A stretch of 64,000 nucleotides of DNA from positions 124,001-188,000 of the forward strand of contig NZ_JAHVJZ010000008.1 of the NCBI RefSeq assembly GCF_019801015.1, written 5' to 3'. Below the pieces are notes generated by a model. It did no database searches, was not told the DNA's origin, and saw only the letters and a program-made list of their open reading frames with translations. Shown piece by piece: positions 1 to 8,305 of the stretch (position 1 is its first letter; the number at the start of each line of letters is the position of its first letter). A program made the position numbers and the translations under genes. Origin of the DNA: Marinobacter nauticus (GTDB lineage: Bacteria; Pseudomonadota; Gammaproteobacteria; Enterobacterales; Shewanellaceae).

Positions 1-8
1 CTGAGCCT

Positions 9-1379
9 TTATCGGCGCCAGACCCCCCACTGACCGCTGTCGCTTGGATTCTCGCCCCGGGTCCACCAATGGGCGGTCCAGATGGCGCCATCATGGGTCA
101 CTTTATCCCCTTCGGTGTACACCTGATTGGCCTGCCAGGCCTGAGGTTCGGAAGGCTCGCCGGGGTCCGTCTCCTCTTCGGTACCACCCACCGGACGCCA
201 GACGCCCCACTGGCCACTTTCTGTGGGCACATCGCCCTGGGTCCACCAATGCGCTTTCCAACGCTTGCCCGCGTACTCGACTTCATCGCCTTCGGTGTAT
301 ACCGCTGTGGGGTCCCAGTCTCCTTCCGGTATTACCGGAGGCGGCGTCACTTCGCCCTTAAGCAGTGAGATCTGATAGCTGGGGTTCGCTGAGGCAGCAA
401 ACACCTGATTGGCATAAAGGTTGGTGGTATCAAACATGTAGTGACCCATCGCCTCATGCCAGATCCCGATAAACCATTTGCCCTCTTTCAACTGATTGAA
501 CTGACCGGCCAGTACCGCAGGCCAGGTCGCCAGGTTATTGCTTTCAACCTCCACCCGGAGGTCGGTGGTTTCAGTGCCGTTCTTGTTGAAGGTGCGGAAG
601 CGAACGGTGTCGCCAATCTCGACGCTGTCAACAAAGCCCTGGGGCAGGTAGTAGCCCAGTGCCGTCAGGGTATGGTCTTCCGGCGGCTCAGGGTCGGTGC
701 CGCCATCCGGATCACCCGGGCTTACCCCTTCATTGCTGAAGGTGATATCGGAACAGTTGTAAAACCCTTCGCCCGCCGCGTCATTGCGCTGCCAGCGGGT
801 GTAAAGCACAGCATCACCACTTCGCCCTGCAGGCACAGTAACCTTAATGCGGTAGTTTTTCTGGTCATCCACCTGCATGTTGCCCGCGGTACTGATGCGT
901 TCGAGATCGCCCCAGCTCAGACGGTTTTCCGGGTTATAGTCCGGCTTGGTCAGATAAAACTCCCAGAACGAGGGGTTGTGCGGTGCCGTCGCGTGAAACA
1001 CCAGTTCGAACTGGTTGTTTTCATCAAGGACGATCGCCGTTTTCTGCCAATGAGCAGACGGCACATTCAGACCATCTTTGGCATCCCTGCCAGCGGAACA
1101 CAGTGTGCCATCAGGGATCTGAGCATGGACTGCCGCCATGTCATGATATTGCTCAACGTTAGCCGCCACCTCATTTTGTTGCACAAAGGGGTACGCACCG
1201 GAGCGGTCAAAGGCGGCCTGACACGCTGCATTCGGGATGCTGTTGCTCCAGAAACCACCGTCGTTATAACAGATGTGCTGACGAGCGGCGGGAAAGTCGA
1301 CCCAGCCATGAGCCTGAACCGGCTGGGATAGCAGCAAAGCGGGCAGTAATGCGCCGCCCGCCAGGGTGAGTTTGTTCAT
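9..1379 (-). CDS. Secreted chitin-active lytic polysaccharide monooxygenase (AA10) with two C-terminal chitin-binding modules
   Basis: Predicted 456-aa secreted copper enzyme that oxidatively cleaves chitin and/or promotes adhesion to it, related to GbpA/CBP21-type proteins. A signal peptide ends at ...PVQA, so the mature protein starts with His24 (HGWVDFP), the N-terminal histidine brace required in this family. The second brace His is about His134 in APHNPSFWEFYLT, and an axial Phe lies in DITF near 213. An Asp/Pro-rich linker (about 218-236) is followed by a middle beta domain (237-345) and two CBM5/12-like modules (about 355-400 and 413-456), both with the pattern VYTEGD...W.AHWWT.G..P..SGQWGVWR. 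A c-di-GMP riboswitch sits in its leader, as for Vibrio cholerae gbpA. Family assignment is firm; substrate is inferred from the CBMs. Confidence 0.93.
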   Translation of the reverse strand: MNKLTLAGGALLPALLLSQPVQAHGWVDFPAARQHICYNDGGFWSNSIPNAACQAAFDRSGAYPFVQQNEVAANVEQYHDMAAVHAQIPDGTLCSAGRDAKDGLNVPSAHWQKTAIVLDENNQFELVFHATAPHNPSFWEFYLTKPDYNPENRLSWGDLERISTAGNMQVDDQKNYRIKVTVPAGRSGDAVLYTRWQRNDAAGEGFYNCSDITFSNEGVSPGDPDGGTDPEPPEDHTLTALGYYLPQGFVDSVEIGDTVRFRTFNKNGTETTDLRVEVESNNLATWPAVLAGQFNQLKEGKWFIGIWHEAMGHYMFDTTNLYANQVFAASANPSYQISLLKGEVTPPPVIPEGDWDPTAVYTEGDEVEYAGKRWKAHWWTQGDVPTESGQWGVWRPVGGTEEETDPGEPSEPQAWQANQVYTEGDKVTHDGAIWTAHWWTRGENPSDSGQWGVWRR

Positions 1380-1409
1380 TCAGTTGCCTCAAGCGTTAAG
1401 AATCCAAAG

Positions 1410-1428
1410 GCAGAAACCGGGTTTCTGC
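1410..1428 (-). promoter_or_regulatory. Hairpin downstream of the c-di-GMP aptamer, candidate expression platform
   Basis: A perfect 8-bp stem (GCAGAAAC / GTTTCTGC) with a CCG loop directly follows the aptamer on the minus strand, 31 bases before the LPMO start. Its 5' arm includes the CAGA that would form the 3' side of aptamer stem P1 with TCTG at 1515-1518, so the two structures exclude each other. There is no clean U tract after it, so transcription termination is not obvious; control of translation or RNA stability is equally possible. Confidence 0.5.
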
Positions 1429-1518
1429 GGTAGCCCCGCTGCCATCGCAGTGATGGAATCACTGCCTCAGGCCGGTGGCTTTGCGTCTCCGGCTTTTGCC
1501 GGATTTGCCTTTCTCAGA
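1424..1518 (-). promoter_or_regulatory. Cyclic di-GMP-I (GEMM) riboswitch in the LPMO leader
   Basis: The minus strand carries the GEMM-I signatures in order: AAGGCAAA, a P2 stem TCCGGC-AAAA-GCCGGA, the invariant GACGCAAAGCC, a purine-rich bulge and GGCCTGAGG, a long P3 with apical stem GCAGTGAT/ATCACTGC, then GATGGCAGC and GGGGCTACCG. A short P1 (TCTG/CAGA) closes it. The position upstream of a chitin-binding LPMO matches the known Vibrio cholerae Vc1 riboswitch upstream of gbpA. Whether c-di-GMP turns this gene on or off cannot be read directly. Confidence 0.92.
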
Positions 1519-1742
1519 TGGAATGACGCACCAGCGCATTCGGTTGCGGATGGTACGGGCGAGAACAAAACGCTTTCAACAACAAATAATTGACGCCTAA
1601 AAGTCGCTCCGGAATGATATTTCAGAGTTTCATCATCATTCAGAGTGATCGCGAGGCATTCGAGCGAACCGATAACTTGCAGCCCAGTTTTGTCCAGCGC
1701 TGTCAGTAGCAAACAAACTGGACTGATCAGTAGGTTTGGGCA

Positions 1743-1773
1743 CAAAAAAGCCCGCCGAAGCGGGCTTTTTTCG
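1743..1773 (-). terminator. Intrinsic terminator of prfB-lysS
   Basis: A GC-rich stem AAGCCCGC-CGAA(or TTCG)-GCGGGCTT lies just after the lysS stop; on the minus strand it is followed by TTTTTT. The plus strand also has a T run, but no plus-strand gene ends here. Confidence 0.85.
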
Positions 1774-1781
1774 TTTCAGGC

Positions 1782-3263
1782 TCAGGCCTGAGGGCGCATG
1801 GCCGGGAACAGAATCACATCACGGATGGTGTGGCTGTCGGTAAACAGCATCACCAGGCGATCGATACCGATGCCCTGACCCGCCGTCGGCGGCAGGCCGT
1901 GCTCCAGCGCGGTGACGTAGTCACCGTCGTAGAACATCGCTTCGTCGTCACCGGACTCTTTGGCTTTCACCTGGTCCAGGAAGCGCTGTTTCTGATCTTC
2001 CGCGTCGTTCAGCTCGGAGAAACCGTTGGCGATTTCACGGCCACCCACGAAGAACTCGAAGCGGTCGGTGATCTCCGGGTTTTCGTCGTTGCGACGGGCC
2101 AGCGGAGACACTTCAGCCGGGTACTCGGTGATGAAAGTCGGCTGGATCAGACGGTGCTCAGCGGTCTCTTCAAAGATCTCGGTGATGACACGGCCCAGGC
2201 CCCAGGAGGCTTCCACTTCGACTTTCAGATCTTTGGCCACCTCGCAAGCGGTCTCGAAGCTGCTCAGCATCTCCAGAGTCACTTCCGGGTTGTACTTCAG
2301 GATCGCTTCACGCATGGACATGCGGGCAAACGGCGCGCCGAAATCGAACTCTTCTTCGCCGTATTGCACCTTGGCGCTGCCCAGAACCTGTTCGGTCACA
2401 GAGCGCAGCATGTCTTCGGTCAGGTCCATCAGGTCACGATAATCCGCGTACGCCATGTAGAACTCCATCATGGTGAACTCGGGGTTGTGACGCGGCGACA
2501 GGCCTTCGTTACGGAAGTTACGGTTGATCTCGAACACGCGATCGAAGCCGCCCACCACCAGACGCTTCAGGTACAGCTCCGGCGCGATGCGCAGGTACAT
2601 GTCCTGGTCCAGGGCGTTGTGATGAGTGATGAACGGACGCGCGGACGCGCCACCGGGGATCACCTGCATCATCGGAGTTTCCACTTCCATAAAGTCACGA
2701 TCAGTCATGTACTGACGGATCGCGGCGATCACTTTGGACCGGACTTTAAAGGTCTGACGGGACTCTTCATTTACGATCAGGTCCACGTAACGCTGACGGT
2801 AGCGCTGCTCCTGATCGGTCAGACCATGGAACTTCTCCGGCAGCGGACGCAGCGCCTTGGTCAGCAGCTGATGCTCGGCCATATCGACGTACAGATCGCC
2901 TTTACCGGATTTGTGCAGCTGACCTTTGACACCGATGATGTCACCGATGTCCAGACCACCGATCGCTTTCAGTGCCTGCTGAACGTCTTTGGAAGCGTAC
3001 GCCTGGATGCGACCTGACACGTCCTGAATCGCCAGGAACGGACCACGCTTGGCCATGATGCGGCCGGCGATGGACACCGTGGTGGCCATCACTTCCAGCT
3101 CTTCTTTGGTCTTTTCACCAAACTCCGCCTGCAGGTCCGCCGCTTTGTGCTCCGGACGCCAGTCGTTCGGGTGACCGTTGGCTTTGCAGTTCTGGCGGAT
3201 CAGATCCAGCTTACCGCGACGCTCAGCAATGAGCTTATTCTCGTCTTGCAGTTGTTCAGTCAT
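1782..3263 (-). CDS. lysS: Lysyl-tRNA synthetase, class II
   Basis: Predicted 493-aa cytoplasmic enzyme charging tRNA-Lys with lysine; E. coli LysS is 505 aa. The N-terminal OB-fold anticodon-binding domain (about 55-145) contains ...[20 protein letters not shown], and the class II core carries motif 2 around [20 protein letters not shown] and motif 3 near the C terminus ([10 protein letters not shown]). The start follows the prfB stop by 11 bases, so prfB-lysS form an operon as in other gammaproteobacteria. A strong intrinsic terminator lies just downstream. Nothing unusual is seen. Confidence 0.97.
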   Translation of the reverse strand: MTEQLQDENKLIAERRGKLDLIRQNCKANGHPNDWRPEHKAADLQAEFGEKTKEELEVMATTVSIAGRIMAKRGPFLAIQDVSGRIQAYASKDVQQALKAIGGLDIGDIIGVKGQLHKSGKGDLYVDMAEHQLLTKALRPLPEKFHGLTDQEQRYRQRYVDLIVNEESRQTFKVRSKVIAAIRQYMTDRDFMEVETPMMQVIPGGASARPFITHHNALDQDMYLRIAPELYLKRLVVGGFDRVFEINRNFRNEGLSPRHNPEFTMMEFYMAYADYRDLMDLTEDMLRSVTEQVLGSAKVQYGEEEFDFGAPFARMSMREAILKYNPEVTLEMLSSFETACEVAKDLKVEVEASWGLGRVITEIFEETAEHRLIQPTFITEYPAEVSPLARRNDENPEITDRFEFFVGGREIANGFSELNDAEDQKQRFLDQVKAKESGDDEAMFYDGDYVTALEHGLPPTAGQGIGIDRLVMLFTDSHTIRDVILFPAMRPQA

Positions 3264-3274
3264 CTTCTCAATCC

Positions 3275-4373
3275 TTACAGGCCAGACTTCAGGCTGGCCT
3301 CGATAAAGCGATCCAGATCCCCGTCCAGCACCGCCTGGGTGTTGCGGGTCTCTACGCCGGTACGCAGATCTTTAATGCGGGAATCGTCCAGCACGTAGGA
3401 GCGGATCTGGCTGCCCCAGCCGATGTCGGACTTGGCGTCTTCTGCCGCCTGTTTCTCCGCGTTCTGCTTCTGCAGCTCCAGCTCAAACAGTTTCGCTTTC
3501 AACTGTTTCATCGCCTGGTCTTTGTTCTTGTGCTGAGAACGTTCGTTCTGACACTGAACCACGGTGTTGGTGGGCAGGTGAGTAATACGCACCGCAGATT
3601 CGGTGGTGTTAACGTGCTGACCACCGGCACCGGAAGCGCGGTACACATCGATGCGCAGATCCGCCGGATTGATGTCGATGTCGATGTTGTCATCCACTTC
3701 CGGGTACACGAACGCGGAGGAGAACGAGGTGTGACGACGACCGCCGGAATCAAACGGGGATTTACGTACCAGACGGTGAACACCGGTCTCGGTGCGCAGC
3801 CAGCCGTAGGCGTACTCGCCGGAGATCTTGACGGTGGCACTCTTCAGGCCCGCCACTTCCCCTTCGGAGACTTCGATGATCTCGGCTTTAAAGCCTTTTG
3901 CTTCGGCCCAGCGCAGGTACATACGCAGCAGGATGTTACACCAGTCCTGCGCTTCGGTACCGCCGGAGCCTGCCTGCAGATCCAGGTAAGCGTCGTTGGG
4001 GTCCTGGGCGCCGGCGAACATACGACGGAACTCCAGTTTTTCCAGTTCCGCTTCCAGAGATTCCAATTCCGCCTTGGCTTCCTCGAAACTCTCTTCGTCC
4101 TGCTCTTCCACGGCCAGGTCCAGCAGCTCACTGACGTCTTCCAGACCCTGCACCAAACCGTCGATGGTTTTCACCACCACTTCCAGGTTGCTGCGCTCAC
4201 GACCCAGTTCCTGGGCACGTTCAGGTTCATTCCAGACGTCGGGCTGCTCCAGCTCCGCGTTTACTTCTTCCAGACGCTCTTGCTTGGCGTCATAGTCAAA
4301 GGTACCCCCTAAGGAGTTCTGTCCGCTCAGACAGCCCCTTGATGCCGTTCAGCACCGGATTGATTTCGAACAT
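3275..4373 (-). CDS. prfB: Peptide chain release factor 2 (programmed +1 frameshift)
   Basis: RF2 releases peptides at UGA and UAA codons. The gene is read in two frames: 25 codons from ATG at 4373 ([20 protein letters not shown]...) end at an in-frame UGA, and 340 codons continue in the +1 frame to 3275, giving 365 aa, exactly the length of E. coli RF2. The second segment contains the stop-codon-recognition tripeptide SPF ([10 protein letters not shown]) and the catalytic GGQ ([10 protein letters not shown]). An annotation starting at the first ATG of the second frame (about 4180) would lose 64 residues. Autoregulation by RF2 level is the known role of the frameshift. Confidence 0.97.
4295..4310 (-). 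other. RF2 autoregulatory +1 frameshift site
   Basis: Minus-strand order is AGGGGG (4310-4305, internal Shine-Dalgarno), TAC, slippery CTT (4301-4299), then stop TGA (4298-4296) and C. This is the canonical CUU-UGA-C shift site with its SD stimulator; the downstream frame continues [11 protein letters not shown]. Confidence 0.96.
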
Positions 4374-4502
4374 GTTCGTCCTGCTACTTACTTTACAAAC
4401 GAGGTGAAGATCCAAACCCGAAATTGTATCCGAAATGGCGTTTCGCTGCACGAGTGAAAAACGGCCAATTCTGGATTTTTTCCGCCTTTGAATTCCAGTG
4501 AC

Positions 4503-5852
4503 TTATCCGGCAGAAACCGGGGCCAGTGCCGCCTGGCGGCGTTTTATCACCTGCCACAGAAGGAGGATGCCCACCAGGTAGAACAGCATGCCGCTGATCG
4601 CTTCCATCGCCATCCCCTTCATCATCAGTACCGGCACCAGTGAAATCATCACCATATCCACCACCGAACCGGGCACGTACGCGATGGCATAATCGTCCAG
4701 GACTTTGGAGCGCATTTTGGGATCCACGATGCGCAGCAGGGCGATGCCCATGCCCACCGTGCCGGTCAGCCAGCCCCAGGAAAACACCGCCTTTTCAAAC
4801 CAGTTTTCGCCCAACAGTCGCGGCGCCACCAACAGCACCATCGCCAGGTTAAACAACACACCCAGCACCACCATGGCGATCAGCGGCATGGCGTAGTTCA
4901 GCAGAATCGTGACCTGGATGGCGGCGATGCCAAACACCACCAGAAAATCACTGGCGGTGCCGGTGCAATGGCCGAACACCTTGTCATCAAAGTACACCTT
5001 GCCGCCAAGCTTTTTCAGCAGACCCCGTGCGGTTAGACCCAGGGCAAAGGCGGTCACGAACGCCGGCACCCGGACCAGCTCATGAAAACCGGACAGGTAT
5101 ACCGCGGCGTGATACGCCGCCACGGATACCGCGATCAACAGCGCCGCGTGCATCGCCAGCGCATCGATGGAGATGGAGGCCGCCGTTTCCCGACCCAACG
5201 GCGTCTGCTCCGCCTCCGGCACCAAACCGCGTCGGGCGGTTTTGCTCATCGACTCGAAGCGGGCAAAGTCGCGGATCCAACCTTTACGCAGTCCCAGGTG
5301 AATCAACAACATGCCCACCAGAATCGAGGCGAAGATCCCCACGGTGGCGGTGGTCAAAGCCAGGGTCAGCGCGTCAGCCCAGCCCAGGCTGCCCAAGGTC
5401 TCCCCCACCACCACACCGGTGCCGTGACCGCCCATAAAGCCCGCCGACAGGATCAGGCCGAAAGCGGGGCTGAGATCGGGCCAGATAACGGTCATCAGCA
5501 CCAATCCCATGATGGCGCAAAAGGCCCACTGCCCCACGTTGGCCAGCTGGTTGAAGGTCCAGAGGCTGCCACAGCGCTGCACCAGCGTGCGGGCCGATGG
5601 GAAGTCGGTGGCCAGGCCGAGAGAAGCAAACAGCACCACCGTCAGAATGCTGGCATTGCTGGCGAACTGCTCACTCCAGGGCAGCAGGTTCAACACTGCC
5701 GACCCCAGAATCAGGGCAAGCAGTCCCGCAATAAGCGCGGCAGGCAGGTAGAGCTTTTGCAGCAGGGTCACGTGGGCACGCAGCAATTTGCCGCACAACA
5801 GCAGGCCTCCCGCAATCCCAAAGTCCGTAAACAGCTCCCAGTTGGTGATCAT
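4503..5852 (-). CDS. GltS-like sodium/glutamate symporter family protein
   Basis: A 449-aa inner-membrane protein with about eleven hydrophobic segments in two halves, and the ESS-family signature GGHGTG (SAGFMGGHGTGVVVGETLG, near residue 143) that E. coli GltS has as GGHGTA. A hydrophilic loop near 200-225 separates the halves, and the second half has CTGTASDFLVVFGIAAIQ and FSWGWLTGTVGMGIALLRIVDP. The start has a good Shine-Dalgarno (AGAGGAGCCTTTGA before ATG). It is alone between prfB and the thioredoxin-like gene. Transport of glutamate itself is not proven; other organic anions are possible. No clear terminator was seen in the 130 bases between it and prfB. Confidence 0.8.
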   Translation of the reverse strand: MITNWELFTDFGIAGGLLLCGKLLRAHVTLLQKLYLPAALIAGLLALILGSAVLNLLPWSEQFASNASILTVVLFASLGLATDFPSARTLVQRCGSLWTFNQLANVGQWAFCAIMGLVLMTVIWPDLSPAFGLILSAGFMGGHGTGVVVGETLGSLGWADALTLALTTATVGIFASILVGMLLIHLGLRKGWIRDFARFESMSKTARRGLVPEAEQTPLGRETAASISIDALAMHAALLIAVSVAAYHAAVYLSGFHELVRVPAFVTAFALGLTARGLLKKLGGKVYFDDKVFGHCTGTASDFLVVFGIAAIQVTILLNYAMPLIAMVVLGVLFNLAMVLLVAPRLLGENWFEKAVFSWGWLTGTVGMGIALLRIVDPKMRSKVLDDYAIAYVPGSVVDMVMISLVPVLMMKGMAMEAISGMLFYLVGILLLWQVIKRRQAALAPVSAG

Positions 5853-5922
5853 TCAAAGGCTCCTCTTACCGCAGAAGTCCATGGACTCCTGCACAGTCAG
5901 GTAAACAGGCAGCACGGCACAG

Positions 5923-5950
5923 CCCCGCCATAACACGGGGTATGGCGGGG
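5923..5950. repeat. Inverted repeat, 10-bp arms
   Basis: CCCCGCCATA at 5923-5932 is perfectly complementary to TATGGCGGGG at 5941-5950, with an 8-base loop. It is about 70 bases before the start of the GltS-like gene, in its 5' leader if the promoter is further upstream. It could be an RNA hairpin or a protein site; no T run follows on either strand. Confidence 0.5.
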
Positions 5951-6228
5951 GGTTTCCACGGACTGTCGGTTCCCTGTCCCGGACAAACCTGGCACGAACG
6001 GCCTGATACGAATCAATGCGCAAAGCGCGGATGCAAAACTAGTTGGCGCCGACGGGGGCGCATGAGCACGGCAGCAAGCCGCGACAGAGAGGGGCAATAT
6101 CGATGCAATCAGGCCGATTGATGGCCCGGGAGGTGCACAAAGCGCGAATTCGCGAGGTGATATCGCCCTGAACTCAGCCGGAGGGTGAATTCAGTGGCGG
6201 CGATACTAAAGGAATTGGAGCCGAAGTG

Positions 6229-6253
6229 CCAACGGGGCCATGCACCCCGTTGG
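6229..6253 (-). terminator. Hairpin after the thioredoxin-like gene, weak terminator candidate
   Basis: CCAACGGGG and CCCCGTTGG form a 9-bp stem with a 7-base loop, 11 bases beyond the stop codon. No U tract follows on the minus strand, so it may be a stability element rather than an efficient terminator. Confidence 0.4.
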
Positions 6254-6263
6254 CCGAATCGAT

Positions 6264-6836
6264 TTACTGGGTCAGAATTTGAACCAGATCGGCTTCCAGA
6301 GAGGTGGTCGGCGCGCCCGCAATGCGGCCAATCTCTTTGCCTTCCTGAGAGACGATAAAGGTGGGGATGGACTCGAACTCAATGCCATCCAGGTTCACGT
6401 CACCCGCTTTACCCTGTTTGTCGACGCCCACATAACGTACCGAGAACTGCTCGTTACCCAGTGCCTTCATGATCTTGATAAAGGCCGGGGTATGCTTATG
6501 GCAGTCACCGCACCAGGTGCCCACAATCACGGTGATCTGAGTCGGCTTGTCGTAGCCTTTCAGCGGTGCCAGTGCCGCGTTATCCACCTGGTATTCCAGG
6601 TAGCTTCGGCCCATCGGGATCAGTTCGAAGATCATTTTGTTGGGGTCCAGCTCACCGGTCAGGACCGCATCCTGCATCGGTGCGGCGCCATGAGGGCTGC
6701 CATGCGGATTGGCCATCATCGAGCTCTGATCCACGCCACCCATAGTGGCCAGCATCTGTTTGTGGTCCAGGGGTTGAGCCTGGGCAGCGCCGGATACCAG
6801 GCCAGCCGCCAGCAGAGCAAACGCAACGTTCTTCAT
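6264..6836 (-). CDS. Periplasmic thioredoxin-family protein
   Basis: Predicted 190 aa with an N-terminal signal peptide (MKNVAFALLAAGLVSGAAQA) and a thioredoxin fold from about residue 85, including TVIVGTWCGDCHKHTPAF: the active-site CxxC is CGDC, atypical compared with CGPC. The cis-Pro is likely in ESIPTF. A His/Met-rich stretch follows the signal (about 28-55). The start at 6836 was chosen because the signal peptide begins there; a longer in-frame reading to 7004 would add an unlikely hydrophilic extension. A heme-like CxxCH is not intended here: CGDCH occurs, but inside the thioredoxin active site. Exact partner is unknown. Confidence 0.8.
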   Translation of the reverse strand: MKNVAFALLAAGLVSGAAQAQPLDHKQMLATMGGVDQSSMMANPHGSPHGAAPMQDAVLTGELDPNKMIFELIPMGRSYLEYQVDNAALAPLKGYDKPTQITVIVGTWCGDCHKHTPAFIKIMKALGNEQFSVRYVGVDKQGKAGDVNLDGIEFESIPTFIVSQEGKEIGRIAGAPTTSLEADLVQILTQ

Positions 6837-7002
6837 AAAGTTAAGATCCCGATTTATTCGAAAGCGATACCAATGTGAGTGCACTCTACTCTGGCAGTTC
6901 CCCTCACTGACGGCAAGGTCACGGGATTTGTGAGTCCCTTCACACACCTGAGCCTCTGAGGGTACTATCGTCGCCATCACCTGCCACAAACATGGCTGCA
7001 CC

Positions 7003-7407
7003 ATGAGTCAGCAACCCACCCAAATTCAGTTCTATATGCTTCGCTTCGGCAAAACGGCGTTGCGAGCCCTCCATATCCTCGGCCTTTGTGGGGCCGCAGG
7101 CGGTTTTTACTTCGCACTACCCATCGAACTGTGGCGCAACTGGTGGATCCTGGCCATGGCCTCCGGCACCGCTCTGCTGCTGTGGGAAGTCTGGCGCAGC
7201 CGCTATTACCTGATTCAGATGAAAGGGGTGTTAACCCTGGTGAAGCTCCTGCTGCTGGCGTTGTGCGTGCCGTTGCCGCAGTGGAAAGCGGAGCTGTTCA
7301 GCGTCATTGTGCTGATGTCGGTTGTCACCGCCCACGGCCCGTCCCAATTGCGCCATTACTCCATCTGGCACCGTCGGGAGCTGCGGGGCAAGGAGATAAA
7401 AGGGTGA
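7003..7407 (+). CDS. Uncharacterised four-helix membrane protein
   Basis: A 134-aa protein with about four hydrophobic segments (roughly 22-42, 46-62, 75-92, 96-112) and a basic C terminus (HRRELRGKEIKG). I do not recognise a family. It is divergent from the thioredoxin-like gene across a 166-base promoter region, and its stop overlaps the GTG start of the following methyltransferase (GTGA), implying translational coupling. The small membrane gene at 7948 is probably in the same operon. Function cannot be inferred beyond inner-membrane location. Confidence 0.65.
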   Translation: MSQQPTQIQFYMLRFGKTALRALHILGLCGAAGGFYFALPIELWRNWWILAMASGTALLLWEVWRSRYYLIQMKGVLTLVKLLLLALCVPLPQWKAELFSVIVLMSVVTAHGPSQLRHYSIWHRRELRGKEIKG

Positions 7408-7934
7408 GCCATCAGGGCCAGAATCCCGCCCCACTGATCACCCAGTCGATGCCTCACCTGTCGTCCGGTTCACTGGTGTTGGATCTGGCCTGCGGTTACG
7501 GCCGAAATGGTCTGGCGCTGGCTCGGGAGGGGCATGTGGTGTGGTTTGCGGATCGGGATGCCGAGGCGCTGGCATCGATTCAAACCACTCTGGATGCCGA
7601 ACGGCTCAGTGGCGTCACCTGGCACCTTGATCTGGAAAACCAGCCTGAACCCTTGGGCGACCGTCAGTTCGATGCCATTGTGGTCTGTCACTACCTGCAC
7701 CGGCCACTGCTGCCCGCACTGGTCTCCGCACTGCGCCCCGGCGGGCTGCTGATCTACGAAACCTTCACCACCGACAACCGTCAATTTGGCCGTCCCAATA
7801 ACCCGGCTTTCCTGCTGGCCCCAAATGAGTTGGCCTCCGCCTTTGCTTCCCTGACCGCCATCCACTACCGTGAAGGAATATGGCGCAATCCTGACCGGGC
7901 CACCGCTCAGTTGATTGCCCGAAAAGCCAGCTGA
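7404..7934 (+). CDS. Class I SAM-dependent methyltransferase
   Basis: Predicted 176-aa cytoplasmic methyltransferase. SAM-binding motif I is LDLACGYGRNGLAL (about residues 27-40), the acidic residue of motif II lies in VWFADRD, and motif IV is in FDAIVVCHYLHRPLLPAL. The C terminus LRPGGLLIYETFTT is typical of small TehB-like enzymes. The GTG start overlaps the preceding stop codon; the reading frame is open further upstream, but that part overlaps the preceding gene and lacks any domain. The substrate is not identifiable. Confidence 0.8.
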   Translation: MSHQGQNPAPLITQSMPHLSSGSLVLDLACGYGRNGLALAREGHVVWFADRDAEALASIQTTLDAERLSGVTWHLDLENQPEPLGDRQFDAIVVCHYLHRPLLPALVSALRPGGLLIYETFTTDNRQFGRPNNPAFLLAPNELASAFASLTAIHYREGIWRNPDRATAQLIARKAS

Positions 7935-7947
7935 CAAGGAGAGAAAG

Positions 7948-8238
7948 ATGCTGCAATGGTACCCGGTTCACTACCGCATCGGCGCCGCGCCACTGATCAC
8001 CGCGGCGATGGTTCTGGTCGCCCTGCTGGGCCGGCTGGCCCTGCCGGGTTCAGCCCTGGTGGTGTGGCCGCTGGTGGCCGCACTGCCGGTGATCTGCCTG
8101 CTGCACCTCTACCTGATCATCGACGACGAAGCGATGAATAAGCTCGACGCCCTGTTCTATGCGCTGGTCCATCTGCCCCTGGCGTTCGTGGTCTGGACCT
8201 TCTGCCTGATCCACGCCTCCGGTGGCTCACTGTTCTGA
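7948..8238 (+). CDS. Small uncharacterised membrane protein
   Basis: A 96-aa protein with three hydrophobic segments (about 10-28, 34-52 and 66-88), starting at ATG 7948 behind AAGGAGAGAAAG, 13 bases after the methyltransferase stop. It contains HLYLIIDDEAMNKLDALFYALVHLP between the second and third segments. No family is recognised. The tight spacing suggests one operon with the two preceding genes. Confidence 0.65.
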   Translation: MLQWYPVHYRIGAAPLITAAMVLVALLGRLALPGSALVVWPLVAALPVICLLHLYLIIDDEAMNKLDALFYALVHLPLAFVVWTFCLIHASGGSLF

Positions 8239-8305
8239 CTTGCATCCCGGCGCCCCATCCCATAATGTGTGCGCCCGTTTTTCCCTCATTCAACAAAGCC
8301 AGAGC

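Larger units (their letters stand above)
5853..6263. other. Gap upstream of the GltS-like gene
   Basis: 411 bases between two minus-strand genes. It holds the presumed promoter and leader of the GltS-like gene, a strong inverted repeat (5923-5950) and a hairpin just after the thioredoxin-like gene (6229-6253). I see no convincing gene. Confidence 0.5.

Noticed and set aside
1830-3017. 395-codon plus-strand frame opposite lysS
   Set aside because: Shadow of lysS; no start signal or domain.
4296-4298. Nonsense mutation in prfB
   Set aside because: The UGA is part of the conserved RF2 frameshift site, not a pseudogene.
6471-6541. CGDCH in the thioredoxin-like protein as a heme c site
   Set aside because: It is the thioredoxin active site CGDC followed by His in a typical WCxxC context, with no other heme features.
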